Below are positions 45,400 through 53,778 of a DNA stretch of 64,000 nt, one piece after another; the first letter of the stretch is position 1; the number at the start of each line of letters is the position of its first letter. The DNA is from PWXP01 sp040772845 (GTDB lineage Bacteria > Planctomycetota > Planctomycetia > Pirellulales > Thermoguttaceae): assembly GCA_040772845.1 (NCBI GenBank), contig JAXGXG010000001.1, positions 1,054,001 through 1,118,000 of the forward strand, given 5' to 3'. The position numbers and the translations under genes are program-made. A model generated the notes under the pieces. The model was not told the DNA's origin. It saw only the letters and a list, made by a program, of their open reading frames with translations, and did no database searches.

Positions 45400-46914
45400 A
45401 TGCGTCGTCACTTCCTTGTTGCATTGATCGCGGTAACCCTCATTCCGTCTGGCATAAGCCGTGCCGACGAACCGGCAACAATGACCGCCGGTTTTGCCGA
45501 AACCGACATCACGCCGGAAATCGGCATGGAACAGCCGGGCGGATACGGCAAATCGTTCCACCGCACCCTGCACGATCCATGCAAGGTCCGCGCCGCCGTG
45601 TTTGACGATGGCCGGCAGCGCGTGGCCCTGGTCGGTATCGATGCACTGGCCATTCGCCGCCCGCAGGTAGTGGCCGCCCGAAAGGCAATCCAGGAGCGAT
45701 GCGGTATTCCGCCCGAAGCTGTCCTGATTGCCGCTTCGCACTCGCATTCCTCCGGCCCCACGTGCATGGTGCTGCCCGGCGAGTACGACCATGGTTCCGA
45801 CCTGGTGAAGGAACTGGCGTACGAGAAATCGTCGTGTGCGGACGCAGGCTATCTGGAACGCGTCGTACAACAGATTGCGGCGGCCGTGGTGCAGGCGGAC
45901 AAGAACCGCGCGCCGGCCCAGTACAGTATCGGATCCGGCCACGCTGAAGGAATCGCCTTCAACCGCCGATTTCGCATGAAGCACGGCGGCGCCTTCACCC
46001 ATCCGGGCCGTGGAAACCCCGACATCGTCGAACCTGCCGGACCGACCGACCCGGAGGTCGGAGTCGTCGGTGCATGGGATGGCGAAGGAAAACTGCTAGG
46101 CTGTATTGTCAGCTTCGCCTGCCACGGCACGACGAACCCGGGCGGCATTTCCGCCAATTGGATCTACTACCTCGAACAGACCATTCGCGATGCGATGGGC
46201 GAAGACGCCGTCGTCGTGTTCCTGCCGGGTTGCTCCGGCGACGTGACACAAGTGGATAACCTCAGCCCCTACGCGGCGAAGAGCAGCAAGTACTACGCCG
46301 AACTGATCGGCGGAACCGTCGGTGCAGAAGCCCTGAAGGTGCTGCTCCGCGTCGAACGGGGACCGCTCACTCCGATCCACTACAAGACAAAGACCCTCAC
46401 GCTCAACCGCCGCACGCCGCGCCCGGAGCGCGTCGCCCAGTCGCTGGAGTTGGTCCAAAAGGCCCCCAAGGACGTCGGCCATACCGAATGGACCTTTGCC
46501 AAGGAGATTGTGCTCCTCGACACGCTGCTGAAGAAAGAGCCGAAGAAGGACGTCGAAATCCAGGCCATCCAGTTGGGCCCGGCCGTGTTCCTGACCAATC
46601 CGGCCGAGTTCTTCTGCCAGTCGGGACTGGATATCAAGGCAGGCAGCTCGTTCCCGTTCACTTTTCCCGTATCGCTGGCAAACGACTGCACCGGTTACGT
46701 CCCCACAGAAGAGGCGCTCAGCGCAACGGGCGGCGGTTACGAAACCCGATTGACTGCATACAGCAACCTGGAACCCAAGGCGGCAACCCGTTTCGTCGAA
46801 ACGGGAATCGCACTGTCCAAGGAACTAACGCCCGGCGCGGTCCCCGAACCGCAGAAGGCCCCGCCCTTTACCGCCCCATGGTCCTACGGCGGGGTACCGC
46901 CGGAAGTCGACTAG
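45400..46914 (+). CDS. Secreted neutral/alkaline ceramidase-like protein
   Basis: The protein (504 residues) has a signal peptide (LVALIAVTLIPSGISRA). The N-terminal domain of the neutral/alkaline non-lysosomal ceramidase family follows: AGFAETDITPEIG, RVALVGIDALAIRR, and the metal-binding ASHSHSSGP. Later motifs include SFACHGTTNPGG and VFLPGCSGDVTQVDN. True ceramidases are about 650 residues and split ceramide into sphingosine and fatty acid; short planctomycete relatives keep only this domain and their substrate is unproven. CGGAGG lies a few bases before the ATG. Its TAG stop lies in a CTAG that directly abuts the third copy of the dispersed element. Confidence 0.85.
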   Translation: MRRHFLVALIAVTLIPSGISRADEPATMTAGFAETDITPEIGMEQPGGYGKSFHRTLHDPCKVRAAVFDDGRQRVALVGIDALAIRRPQVVAARKAIQERCGIPPEAVLIAASHSHSSGPTCMVLPGEYDHGSDLVKELAYEKSSCADAGYLERVVQQIAAAVVQADKNRAPAQYSIGSGHAEGIAFNRRFRMKHGGAFTHPGRGNPDIVEPAGPTDPEVGVVGAWDGEGKLLGCIVSFACHGTTNPGGISANWIYYLEQTIRDAMGEDAVVVFLPGCSGDVTQVDNLSPYAAKSSKYYAELIGGTVGAEALKVLLRVERGPLTPIHYKTKTLTLNRRTPRPERVAQSLELVQKAPKDVGHTEWTFAKEIVLLDTLLKKEPKKDVEIQAIQLGPAVFLTNPAEFFCQSGLDIKAGSSFPFTFPVSLANDCTGYVPTEEALSATGGGYETRLTAYSNLEPKAATRFVETGIALSKELTPGAVPEPQKAPPFTAPWSYGGVPPEVD

Positions 46915-47093
46915 CACGGATGATTCACGACAGGTAGGGTGGGTCAAACAAGCCGCTTCCTTGGTGGGTCATCGGTCGCTAGCGTCGGCGTATTTCCTGG
47001 CGGGCGGCTATAAATCAGCTCGGTTGCGGCTTGTGCGGACCCACCAACGACCTACGCGACCTCGACCCACCCTACGCAGATGAATAACCCGGG
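46915..47093 (+). repeat. MITE-like dispersed element, copy 3
   Basis: This 179-bp copy is most like copy 1: CAGGTAGGGTGGGTCAAAC, GCTCGGTTGCGGCTTGTGCG and GGACCCACCAACGA are shared. Its left end is CACGGATGATTCA and its right end TGAATAACCCGGG. The left flank is CTAG (the stop of the ceramidase-like gene) and the right flank TTGG. Confidence 0.8.
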
Positions 47094-47102
47094 TTGGCAC
47101 AG

Positions 47103-47990
47103 TTACTGGATGTTGACCTCCGGCGGAAAGATCCCGCGGAGGAACTTTGCGTAGTACGGGTAATCGGCCATGAGGCCATTCGGGGCGGCGGCCTCGATGA
47201 CAATCCAGCCGCTGTATTCGATGTCGTCAAGTGCCGCTCGTACCTTCCGGAAGTCGATGCGCCCCTCGCCCAACCGGTGGCGGCCGTCCTTGGCATGCAT
47301 CTGGCAGAGAAGACGCTTGCGACCCAACTCGCGAATCTCGGCCAGGATGTCGTAGCCCTTGTCGGTCGAATTGCCCACGTCGTAGTACACGCCCAAGGCC
47401 GGCGAGCCGACGCGATCGATCAGCCGGCAATTGTCGGCCGCACTCAAGTAGTTCTCCAACCCAATCACTACACCGGCCTTCTCGGCCGCCGGAGCCACAT
47501 CCTTCAGTACGCCCACCACACGATCGATCTCCGCCGTCTTGCCCATGTCCAGGTCGCCCTTGCCAAAGAATGCAGGCATGACAAGTCCCAGGCCCAGATC
47601 GGTACACACGCCAATACTCTGGGCAAGCCAGGCGGCCGCCTTCGGATCGCTCTTCAGCGGCACCTGATTCATTTCGCCAATGGCCAGCGAAGCAATTTCC
47701 AGTCCGCTACTCGCAGTTGCCCCACGATACTGCTGGCGCACCTCCGGTGAAGTGGTGTTCAGCCCGCGAAGTGTGCCCATGCTTATTTGCACGCCATCCA
47801 GGCCGATTTCCTTGGCCACCCGGAACGAGTCTGGGTTCGCCGCCCGTCCCAAATTCCAGTCGCAGGCGCCAATCTTGAACCATCGCGACTTGGGTGCCGC
47901 AAACAGCGGTTCAAACCCCGTCATAAAGGCAGCAGCGGCGACACCTGCCCCGCAACGAAGTGCGGTGCGTCGCGAAAAACAATGATCCAT
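47103..47990 (-). CDS. Tat-exported sugar phosphate isomerase/epimerase-like TIM-barrel protein
   Basis: This protein of 295 residues has a Tat leader (FSRRTALRCGAGVAAAAFMT). The fold is the xylose-isomerase-like TIM barrel: GLDGVQISMGTLRG, AGVVIGLENYLSA with a metal-binding Glu, GVYYDVGNSTDKG, CQMHAKDG with a metal His, and GWIVIEAAAPNG with the last Glu. Such enzymes isomerise or epimerise sugars or keto-sugars. Export suggests action on breakdown products in the periplasm, alongside the Gfo/Idh proteins. The start at 47990 is fixed by AGGAGG seven bases upstream; the frame is open to 48137 without domain content. Confidence 0.88.
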   Translation of the reverse strand: MDHCFSRRTALRCGAGVAAAAFMTGFEPLFAAPKSRWFKIGACDWNLGRAANPDSFRVAKEIGLDGVQISMGTLRGLNTTSPEVRQQYRGATASSGLEIASLAIGEMNQVPLKSDPKAAAWLAQSIGVCTDLGLGLVMPAFFGKGDLDMGKTAEIDRVVGVLKDVAPAAEKAGVVIGLENYLSAADNCRLIDRVGSPALGVYYDVGNSTDKGYDILAEIRELGRKRLLCQMHAKDGRHRLGEGRIDFRKVRAALDDIEYSGWIVIEAAAPNGLMADYPYYAKFLRGIFPPEVNIQ

Positions 47991-48171
47991 CGAACTACCT
48001 CCTGCCAGGATTTCGTTGTGACCATGATGAACCGCCGAACTCCGGTATTCCAGTATACGCAGGCGAACAGCCGAGCAAAACCAGTTGTCCCAAATAGCCT
48101 GCACTCTGCCCACTTGCCGAGTTGTCGGCGGGCCCATGTCAGCCGGTCTTTCCTTGCCGCCGCGGGTTCGC

Positions 48172-48177
48172 TATAAT
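48172..48177 (+). promoter_or_regulatory. Probable -10 box before ispF (TATAAT)
   Basis: A perfect TATAAT 57 bp before the GTG start. A good -35 hexamer is not evident. Confidence 0.4.
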
Positions 48178-48233
48178 TCCGCCCGAGTTCGGGAATCATG
48201 GATACAACCCCGTGAGCGAGGAGGCTCTGTTCC

Positions 48234-48734
48234 GTGCGTGTGGGAATTGGTCACGATACGCACCGATTGGGTCCCGGAGGACCTCTTCGCCTGGGTGGCG
48301 TTGACATACCCCACGACGGGCACCTGATCGGCCACAGCGACGCCGATGTCCTTTTGCACGCGGTTGTCGATGCCTTGCTGGGCGCCGCGGCCTTGGGCGA
48401 TGTGGGGCAGATGTTTCCCGACACCGATCCGATCAACCGCGGACGTGATTCGGGCGAGATGGTTGAAGCGGCCCGTGATGCCGTTGCGGCGGTCGGCTGG
48501 CAAGTTGTCAACGTCGACTGCATTGTCCATGCACAGCGCCCACGACTCCTGCCACACCGACAGGCAATGCGGCTGAGGATCGCAGAACTGCTCGGCATCG
48601 ATCCCGAATGTGTCGGCCTGAAGGGCAAGACAGGCGAAGAGATCGGCCCGATCGGCCAGGAAGAAGTGATCGTCGCGCAATGCGTCGCCCTCCTGGCGCC
48701 CCGCGAGGACGCCTCGGGCGAGGACATCGAATAG
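48234..48734 (+). CDS. ispF: 2-C-methyl-D-erythritol 2,4-cyclodiphosphate synthase
   Basis: The enzyme has 166 residues and carries out the fifth step of the MEP isoprenoid pathway, converting CDP-ME 2-phosphate to the cyclic diphosphate and CMP. Metal ligands Asp8 and His10 are in GIGHDTH and the third in LIGHSDADVLLHA. FPDTDP and the C-terminal KGKTGEEIGPIGQEE substrate loops are intact. The GTG start follows GAGGAGG. The length is slightly above the usual 155-160 owing to an acidic tail. It leads a rightward housekeeping run with cysS and ruvC. Confidence 0.96.
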   Translation: MRVGIGHDTHRLGPGGPLRLGGVDIPHDGHLIGHSDADVLLHAVVDALLGAAALGDVGQMFPDTDPINRGRDSGEMVEAARDAVAAVGWQVVNVDCIVHAQRPRLLPHRQAMRLRIAELLGIDPECVGLKGKTGEEIGPIGQEEVIVAQCVALLAPREDASGEDIE

Positions 48735-48858
48735 CCGGGCGCCCGGAGCAATCTTGGCTCGCGCCGGCCGTCATCCGACAAACGAACAACCCCACGCGCC
48801 TCCTACGTATGGAAGCCGTGCCTTTGGAATCGACAGTACACCCCTATCCGGTACAACC

Positions 48859-50403
48859 ATGATTCGCGTTTACAATACGCTTACCAAGACAAAAGAGCCC
48901 TTTGAACCGGTTGCCCCGCCCAAAGTCGGAATCTATCTGTGCGGACCCACGGTGTACAAGCCGAGCCACATCGGCCACATGGTCGGCCCGGTTATCTTCG
49001 ACTGCGTCAAGCGATACCTCGCCTACAGCGGTTATGACGTAACGCTCATCGTCAATATCACCGACGTCGACGACAAGCTGATCAACGAATCGAACGCACG
49101 CAACATGCCCATGTCGAAGCTGGCCGAACAGATGACGGCCGATTACATGCGCAACATCGAAGCGCTGGGGGTCGATGTCATCGACCGGTTCCCGCTGTGC
49201 ACCGCCCACATGACGGATATCATCGACCTGGTCGAACGCCTCATCGAACGCGGCTACGCGTACGCATCCGAGGGCGACGTCTATTTCGACATTACCAAGG
49301 CTGCAGAATACGGCAAGCTGAGCCACCGGCCGGCCGACACCCTGATGGGCGAAGGAGGCGGCATGGCCCAACGCAAGCGAAACGCGGCCGATTTCGCCCT
49401 GTGGAAGAGCGCAAAACCGGGCGAACCCTCCTGGGAAAGCCCCTGGGGCCCCGGCCGGCCCGGATGGCACATCGAATGCTCCGCCATGAGCCGCGCCCTG
49501 CTCGGCGATACGTTCGATATCCACGGCGGCGGACTCGACCTGGTCTTCCCCCACCACGAAAACGAGATCGCACAGAGCGAATCCGCCACCGGCAAGCCGT
49601 ACGCCAAGTACTGGATGCACAACGGCCTGATGCAGGCGTCGGACGAGTTGGGCAAGGTGGGCGGACGTCAGACGCGGGCGCGCGAAGGCGATCTGGCCAG
49701 CCAGGAGGAAGGCAAGATCAGCAAATCGAAGGGCTCCAGCGCGTTCAGCGAAATGCTCCAGAACTTCTCCGGCGAGACGATCCGCTTCTTCCTGCTTTCG
49801 ACCCATTACCGCCGCCCTATCGACTTCTCCGAAGGACGCATCCAGGAAGTCGAGACCGGCCTGGAGACCTTCTACCGGTTCTTCAAGCGTTTCGAACGCG
49901 TAACCGGCGAGTCGTTCTACTCCCTCCCGGCCGCCACGCTCCGCAGAGACGGCGAGTTTGCACCGGGCGACGATCCGCTGCTGAAGACCGTGGCCGAACT
50001 GCGAGCCCGCTTCCTCGAAGCCATGGACGACGACTTCAACTCCGGCGGCGGAATCGGCGCCCTGTTCGACCTGGTTCGCATTCTGAACAAGTACGTCGAT
50101 GAACAGCATCTCGAACAGCCTGCAAAACAAGACGCCCAGAAACTGGCGGCCCTGCGGCAGGGGGCTACCACGCTCCGCGAACTCGGCCTGACCTTGGGCA
50201 TCTTCCGCACACCGGTCGAAGCCCCCGGTTCCGATCAGGGGAGCGAACTGGTGGGCAAGCTGCTCGAACTGTTCGTTGCTATTCGCACGGAGGCCCGCAA
50301 GAACAAGGATTTCGCCATGGCCGACCGTATTCGCAACGGACTGGCCCAACTGGGCGTAACGCTCGAAGACCGCCCCGGCGGCACCGAATGGACCATCGGA
50401 TGA
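48859..50403 (+). CDS. cysS: Cysteinyl-tRNA synthetase
   Basis: This class I aminoacyl-tRNA synthetase of 514 residues charges tRNA-Cys. The HIGH motif is present as SHIGHMVG, the KMSKS motif as KISKS. Zinc ligands are in LCGPTVYK, HIECSAMS and FPHHENEIAQSE. GRPGWHIEC and GGGLDLVFPHHEN are diagnostic for CysS. Just before the KISKS loop there is an extra segment (LGKVGGRQTRAREGDLASQE) of about 20 residues that common homologues lack. The ATG at 48859 begins exactly at the conserved N-terminus. Confidence 0.97.
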   Translation: MIRVYNTLTKTKEPFEPVAPPKVGIYLCGPTVYKPSHIGHMVGPVIFDCVKRYLAYSGYDVTLIVNITDVDDKLINESNARNMPMSKLAEQMTADYMRNIEALGVDVIDRFPLCTAHMTDIIDLVERLIERGYAYASEGDVYFDITKAAEYGKLSHRPADTLMGEGGGMAQRKRNAADFALWKSAKPGEPSWESPWGPGRPGWHIECSAMSRALLGDTFDIHGGGLDLVFPHHENEIAQSESATGKPYAKYWMHNGLMQASDELGKVGGRQTRAREGDLASQEEGKISKSKGSSAFSEMLQNFSGETIRFFLLSTHYRRPIDFSEGRIQEVETGLETFYRFFKRFERVTGESFYSLPAATLRRDGEFAPGDDPLLKTVAELRARFLEAMDDDFNSGGGIGALFDLVRILNKYVDEQHLEQPAKQDAQKLAALRQGATTLRELGLTLGIFRTPVEAPGSDQGSELVGKLLELFVAIRTEARKNKDFAMADRIRNGLAQLGVTLEDRPGGTEWTIG

Positions 50404-50425
50404 GTTCGGGGAACCGCCCCTTCCC

Positions 50426-50935
50426 ATGGCAATCGAACACGAACCGCCCAAACGCATCCTGGGTATCGACCCCGGGCTGAACACAACCGGCTACGGAGTG
50501 CTCGACGTCGAGTGCGGCCGGCTCAAGCTTTGCGAGGCAGGCGTGGTGCGCGGCCGGACTCGCGGCTCGCTCACCGCGCGGCTGAACCAGATCTACGAAG
50601 GCGTGGTCGACGTGATCGAGTCGCTCCGGCCCGGCGTGATGGCCCTGGAGGAACTCTATTCGCACTACGCGCGCCCGCGTACGGCCATTCTCATGGGCCA
50701 CGCCCGCGGCGTCATCTGCCTCGCCGCCGCCCGGGCCAACATCGAGGTGGTCCACTACTCCGCCACGCAAGTCAAACGCATCCTCACCGGCTCCGGCCGC
50801 GCGTCGAAAGGGCAAGTCCAGCGCGCCATCCAGCGCGAACTCGGCCTGGCCGAACTGCCCGATCCGCCCGACGTCGCCGACGCCCTCGCCATCGCCCTCT
50901 GCCATCATTACCTGGGCCGGCAGGTAAAGGCTTAG
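50426..50935 (+). CDS. ruvC: Holliday junction resolvase RuvC
   Basis: This endonuclease of 169 residues cuts four-way recombination junctions with RuvAB. The four catalytic acids are present: Asp15 in GIDPGLNTTGYG, Glu75 in ALEELYSHYARP, and Asp149 and Asp152 in PDVADALAIALCHH. The gene starts 22 bp after cysS. Its last 60 bp (50872-50931) are repeated at 51913-51972, downstream of a toxin-antitoxin pair. ruvA and ruvB are not in the window. Confidence 0.96.
   Translation: MAIEHEPPKRILGIDPGLNTTGYGVLDVECGRLKLCEAGVVRGRTRGSLTARLNQIYEGVVDVIESLRPGVMALEELYSHYARPRTAILMGHARGVICLAAARANIEVVHYSATQVKRILTGSGRASKGQVQRAIQRELGLAELPDPPDVADALAIALCHHYLGRQVKA
50872..50931 (+). repeat. Direct repeat A (3' end of ruvC)
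   Basis: 60 bp matching 51913-51972 at 54 of 60 positions by hand count. Nearly all differences are synonymous. Confidence 0.85.
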
Positions 50936-50992
50936 ACCGATACGGCAGCAGGATGACATATCACGAATGCCCTGGCTCTACCAGGTACATCT

Positions 50993-51445
50993 TCATGGCA
51001 CAGCTACAGATTGTGGCAACACAATTCGTGCTCCACCGCCGGGCCATACTCGCTGGAAGTCACTCACGTTCAATGCAACCAGCATGTCCACATGCCACAA
51101 CTGAGCGACTTTGGCAATCACTGCATCGTAGATTGTGCCACCAGCTTTGCCTCCCTCAATCATTTCTCCGACAAGCGACACATAATCGTCACCCCCAAGC
51201 ACCCCGATACGGGCGCAACTCAAGATGCTCTCACGGATGAGCATTCCAGCAGTATCCGGACTGATACGCGGCTGCGTGGGCAATCGAGTGAGCACCGCGT
51301 AGAGTTCGGCAAGGCTATGCCCCGAGAAGATAAACTCGAAGTTCCCCGACTTCGCCGCTGATAACCAGGGAACAGACACTCCATGGAATGGGTGGCTTGA
51401 CAGCAAACCGGCAACAGCCACTGAAGTGTCGAGCAGAATCCTCAC
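50993..51445 (-). CDS. PIN-domain toxin (VapC-like)
   Basis: This protein of 150 residues belongs to the PIN nucleases. LLDTSVAVAGL supplies the first acidic residue, HSLAELYAVLTRLP the conserved Glu, and GGTIYDAVIAKVA the third acid. LVALNVSDF replaces the usual T-x-D/N-xxDF end motif. VapC-type toxins cleave tRNA or rRNA. It overlaps the upstream partner by 4 bp (ATGA), the usual antitoxin-toxin coupling. It is inserted between ruvC and a copy of the ruvC tail, on the opposite strand to ruvC. Confidence 0.85.
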   Translation of the reverse strand: MRILLDTSVAVAGLLSSHPFHGVSVPWLSAAKSGNFEFIFSGHSLAELYAVLTRLPTQPRISPDTAGMLIRESILSCARIGVLGGDDYVSLVGEMIEGGKAGGTIYDAVIAKVAQLWHVDMLVALNVSDFQRVWPGGGARIVLPQSVAVP

Positions 51446-51726
51446 TCGCCACCTCCTTGAGTCAAGTTGTCGATTCGCTCTTGCCGGATATCGTTGAGTA
51501 CATTCGAGAAGCCCTCATCCAACGTTCCATCGTGAACAAGAACATTCGCCTGCCAACGCAACGGTGGCATAACGGGACTTTGAGAGCAGACTGGCTGCTC
51601 CTCATCTGCGTGCGTCTCCTCAAGCACGATTACCATGCGGTGTTCACCTGGCGGAACATCCACCGGCAGACGCGCCGACAGTTGATGGTCTTCGGTAACC
51701 AATCCGACAGTCTCGATTCGCTTCAT
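51442..51726 (-). CDS. Probable antitoxin partner of the PIN toxin
   Basis: The 94-residue protein starts MKRIETVGLVTEDHQLSARL, followed by VDVPPGEHRMVIVLEE. Small proteins with this beginning commonly precede PIN-domain genes. The C-terminal half (DEGFSNVLNDIRQERID) is charged and could bind the toxin. No canonical DNA-binding motif is evident beyond a beta-rich N-terminus. The 4-bp overlap with the toxin start supports the pairing. The ATG at 51726 is preferred over 51783 because conservation begins there. Confidence 0.7.
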   Translation of the reverse strand: MKRIETVGLVTEDHQLSARLPVDVPPGEHRMVIVLEETHADEEQPVCSQSPVMPPLRWQANVLVHDGTLDEGFSNVLNDIRQERIDNLTQGGGE

Positions 51727-51912
51727 TACCAGCTCCTGGATCTCGATCCTCCGCCGAATTCGCCCTTTATTCCAAGGCAACACACAACAAGGCAGTCAAG
51801 TCACGAACAGCAACCTGATGAGCCATTCTTTGACTATTCTACCATCCCGTCGCCCCTACCTCCAGGGGTTCCTGCACCGATCTGTTCGCTAGCCAGCAAT
51901 CCACGGTATGCC

Positions 51913-51972
51913 CGTCGCCGACGCCCTGGCCATTGCCCTATGCCATCATTACCTGGGCAGGCAGATTAAGGC
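51913..51972 (+). repeat. Direct repeat B (ruvC-tail copy)
   Basis: It encodes VADALAIALCHHYLGRQIKA followed by a TGA stop, against the ruvC end with V in place of I and a TAG stop. Five of the six differences from repeat A lie in synonymous positions or a Val/Ile change, so the copy has been under coding constraint or comes from another ruvC allele. Confidence 0.85.
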
Positions 51973-52030
51973 GTGATTGCTGACACAGCGAAGAAGTGCA
52001 CAGCAAAGCCGCCACCGGCCCCACTGGGAA

Positions 52031-52051
52031 TCTCAAATCTCAAATCTCAAA
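52031..52051. repeat. Tandem repeat (TCTCAAA)x3
   Basis: Three perfect 7-bp units in the gap before the DoxX-fusion gene. Confidence 0.8.
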
Positions 52052-52103
52052 CTCGGCGAGCCTCCATCCGGAGAGACACGCCATGCCTACCGCGAACCGG
52101 TTA

Positions 52104-52131
52104 TTGACGCCGCGGCCAAAATGGCTACAAT
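52104..52131 (+). promoter_or_regulatory. Sigma-70-like promoter of the DoxX-fusion gene
   Basis: TTGACG (52104-52109), 16-bp spacer, TACAAT (52126-52131). The ATG follows at 52177 with AGGAG ten bases before it. Confidence 0.55.
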
Positions 52132-52176
52132 GAAGTCCAATCCTTCGCTCAACGCCCTCCCAGGAGATCGTGGATA

Positions 52177-53766
52177 ATGAGTGGTTCCAACGCACCGTCT
52201 GCCGCCACAGTTGCAAACAAGCCGAGTGGAATCCGCCAGTTGCCATTGGCCCTGTTGCGCGCCGCGATTGGCTGGCATTTCCTGTACGAAGGTGTGGTCA
52301 AGCTGCAAATGGGCAATTGGACCGCGGCAGGTTACCTGGACAATGCCGTGGGACCGGCGGCCGAGTTCTATCACTGGCTGGGCGCCAACGAGGCGCTGAT
52401 GCCGTGGGTCAATCTGGCGAATATCTGGGGGCTGATCCTCATCGGCGGCTGCCTGATGCTCGGACTGTTCACCCGGTTCGCGTCCATTTGCGGGATGGCG
52501 CTTCTGGTGTTGTACTACATGGCCTACCCACCGTTCTTCGCACCGGCGGTCGGGCCCGTCGAAGGGCACTACCTGTTCGTCAATAAGACGCTGGTTGAGC
52601 TTCTGGCCCTGATTGTCGTCGTCGCGTATCCAGCGCGGCTTTTCGGACTCGACGGGATTATCACCGGCATTCTGGCAGGCCGGCGGTTGAAGAAGATCAC
52701 TGCCGCCAAGAAGGCCGACGCGGCGCCCACCCAGGCCGAAGCCATCGCAGCCAGTATGGTGCTTTCGCGACGCAGGCTCCTGGCCGGGATGGCCGGCTTG
52801 CCCGTCGTAGGGGCCTTTGTCCTCTCGACACTCAGAAAACAAGGCTATCGGACAACCGAACACGAACAGTTGGCCGACGCGCTGGCATCGGACGCCGTGA
52901 AGCCCGACGCCCTCTCCGGAGCAACGGTCCACCGCTTCGAATGGGTCGATATCAAGAACCTGAAGGCCAAGCCGCCCATGGCCAAGATCAAAGACCTGGA
53001 ACTCAGCCGGCTGATCCTGGGCGGCAACCTGATCGGCGGCTGGGCGCACGCCCGTGACCTGATCTACGTCGACAAGCTGGTCAAGGCCTATCACAACGAG
53101 CAGAAGATCTTCGAGACGTTCCAGATTGCCGAACAGTGCGGCGTGAACGCGATCATCACCAATCCTGCACTCTGCGATATCATGGCCAGCTACTGGCAGA
53201 AGACCGACGGGAAGATGAAGTTCATCTCCGACTGCGGGGGTAAAGACATGAAGGAGATGGTCAAGAAGTCGATCGATACGGGTGCGGCAGCCTGCTACGT
53301 TCACGGCGGCATGGCCGACAGTTGGGCGGAGAAGGGCGAGTTCGACAAGTTCGCCGAGGTGCTCGACCTGATTCGCACCTACAACGTCCCGGCCGGAATC
53401 GGCGGCCACAAACTCGAGACCGTCAAGGGTTGCGTCGAGGCCGGCCTGAAGCCGGACTTCTGGATGAAGACCTTGCACAAGTCCAACTACTGGACCTACA
53501 CCGAGAAATCCGAGCGCGACAACGTCTGGTGCGAGTCGGCCGAAGACACCATTGCCTACATGGAGACGCTTGAACAGCCTTGGATCGCGTTCAAGACCAT
53601 GGCGGCCGGGGCCATCAAGCCCAAGGAGGCGTTCCAGTTCGCCTTTGAAGGCGGCGCCGATTTCGTCGTCGCCGGCATGTACGACTTCCAGATCGTCGAA
53701 GACGTCAACCTGGCCATGGACGTCCTCGGCGCCGAAATCAAACGCACCCGCCCCTGGCGGGCCTAA
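52177..53766 (+). CDS. DoxX membrane domain fused to aldo/keto-reductase-like barrel
   Basis: This protein has 529 residues. The N-terminal part (about 20-170) is a four-helix DoxX domain: LLRAAIGWHFLYEGVVKL, MLGLFTRFASICGMALL and ELLALIVVVAYPARL. A Tat-like internal segment (SRRRLLAGMAGLPVVGAFV, about residues 193-212) follows. The C-terminal part (about 255-529) is a TIM-barrel related to aldo/keto reductases (DLELSRLILGGNLIGGW, AEQCGVNAIITN, NVPAGIGGHKLETV), but the usual Asp-Tyr-Lys-His tetrad is not evident. DoxX proteins are linked to quinone or redox chemistry. The fusion suggests a membrane-tethered periplasmic redox or binding protein; this is inference. Confidence 0.85.
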   Translation: MSGSNAPSAATVANKPSGIRQLPLALLRAAIGWHFLYEGVVKLQMGNWTAAGYLDNAVGPAAEFYHWLGANEALMPWVNLANIWGLILIGGCLMLGLFTRFASICGMALLVLYYMAYPPFFAPAVGPVEGHYLFVNKTLVELLALIVVVAYPARLFGLDGIITGILAGRRLKKITAAKKADAAPTQAEAIAASMVLSRRRLLAGMAGLPVVGAFVLSTLRKQGYRTTEHEQLADALASDAVKPDALSGATVHRFEWVDIKNLKAKPPMAKIKDLELSRLILGGNLIGGWAHARDLIYVDKLVKAYHNEQKIFETFQIAEQCGVNAIITNPALCDIMASYWQKTDGKMKFISDCGGKDMKEMVKKSIDTGAAACYVHGGMADSWAEKGEFDKFAEVLDLIRTYNVPAGIGGHKLETVKGCVEAGLKPDFWMKTLHKSNYWTYTEKSERDNVWCESAEDTIAYMETLEQPWIAFKTMAAGAIKPKEAFQFAFEGGADFVVAGMYDFQIVEDVNLAMDVLGAEIKRTRPWRA

Positions 53767-53778
53767 CCCGGATTACTC
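53767..53778. repeat. Solo end-fragment of the dispersed element
   Basis: CCCGGATTACTC matches the terminal repeat of the 175-bp element except for one base. It is preceded by CTAA (the stop of the DoxX-fusion gene). It fills the 12 bp between two convergent genes. Confidence 0.4.

Larger units (their letters stand above)
51784..52176. other. Gap with the duplicated ruvC tail and a promoter
   Basis: It contains the second copy of the ruvC 3' end, a 7-bp tandem repeat (52031-52051) and a sigma-70-like promoter (52104-52131). No intact gene is seen. Confidence 0.6.

Noticed and set aside
48844..50484. Minus-strand ORF of 546 codons
   Set aside because: Antisense of cysS, a clear housekeeping gene.
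52087..53478. Minus-strand ORF of 463 codons
   Set aside because: Antisense of the DoxX-fusion gene.
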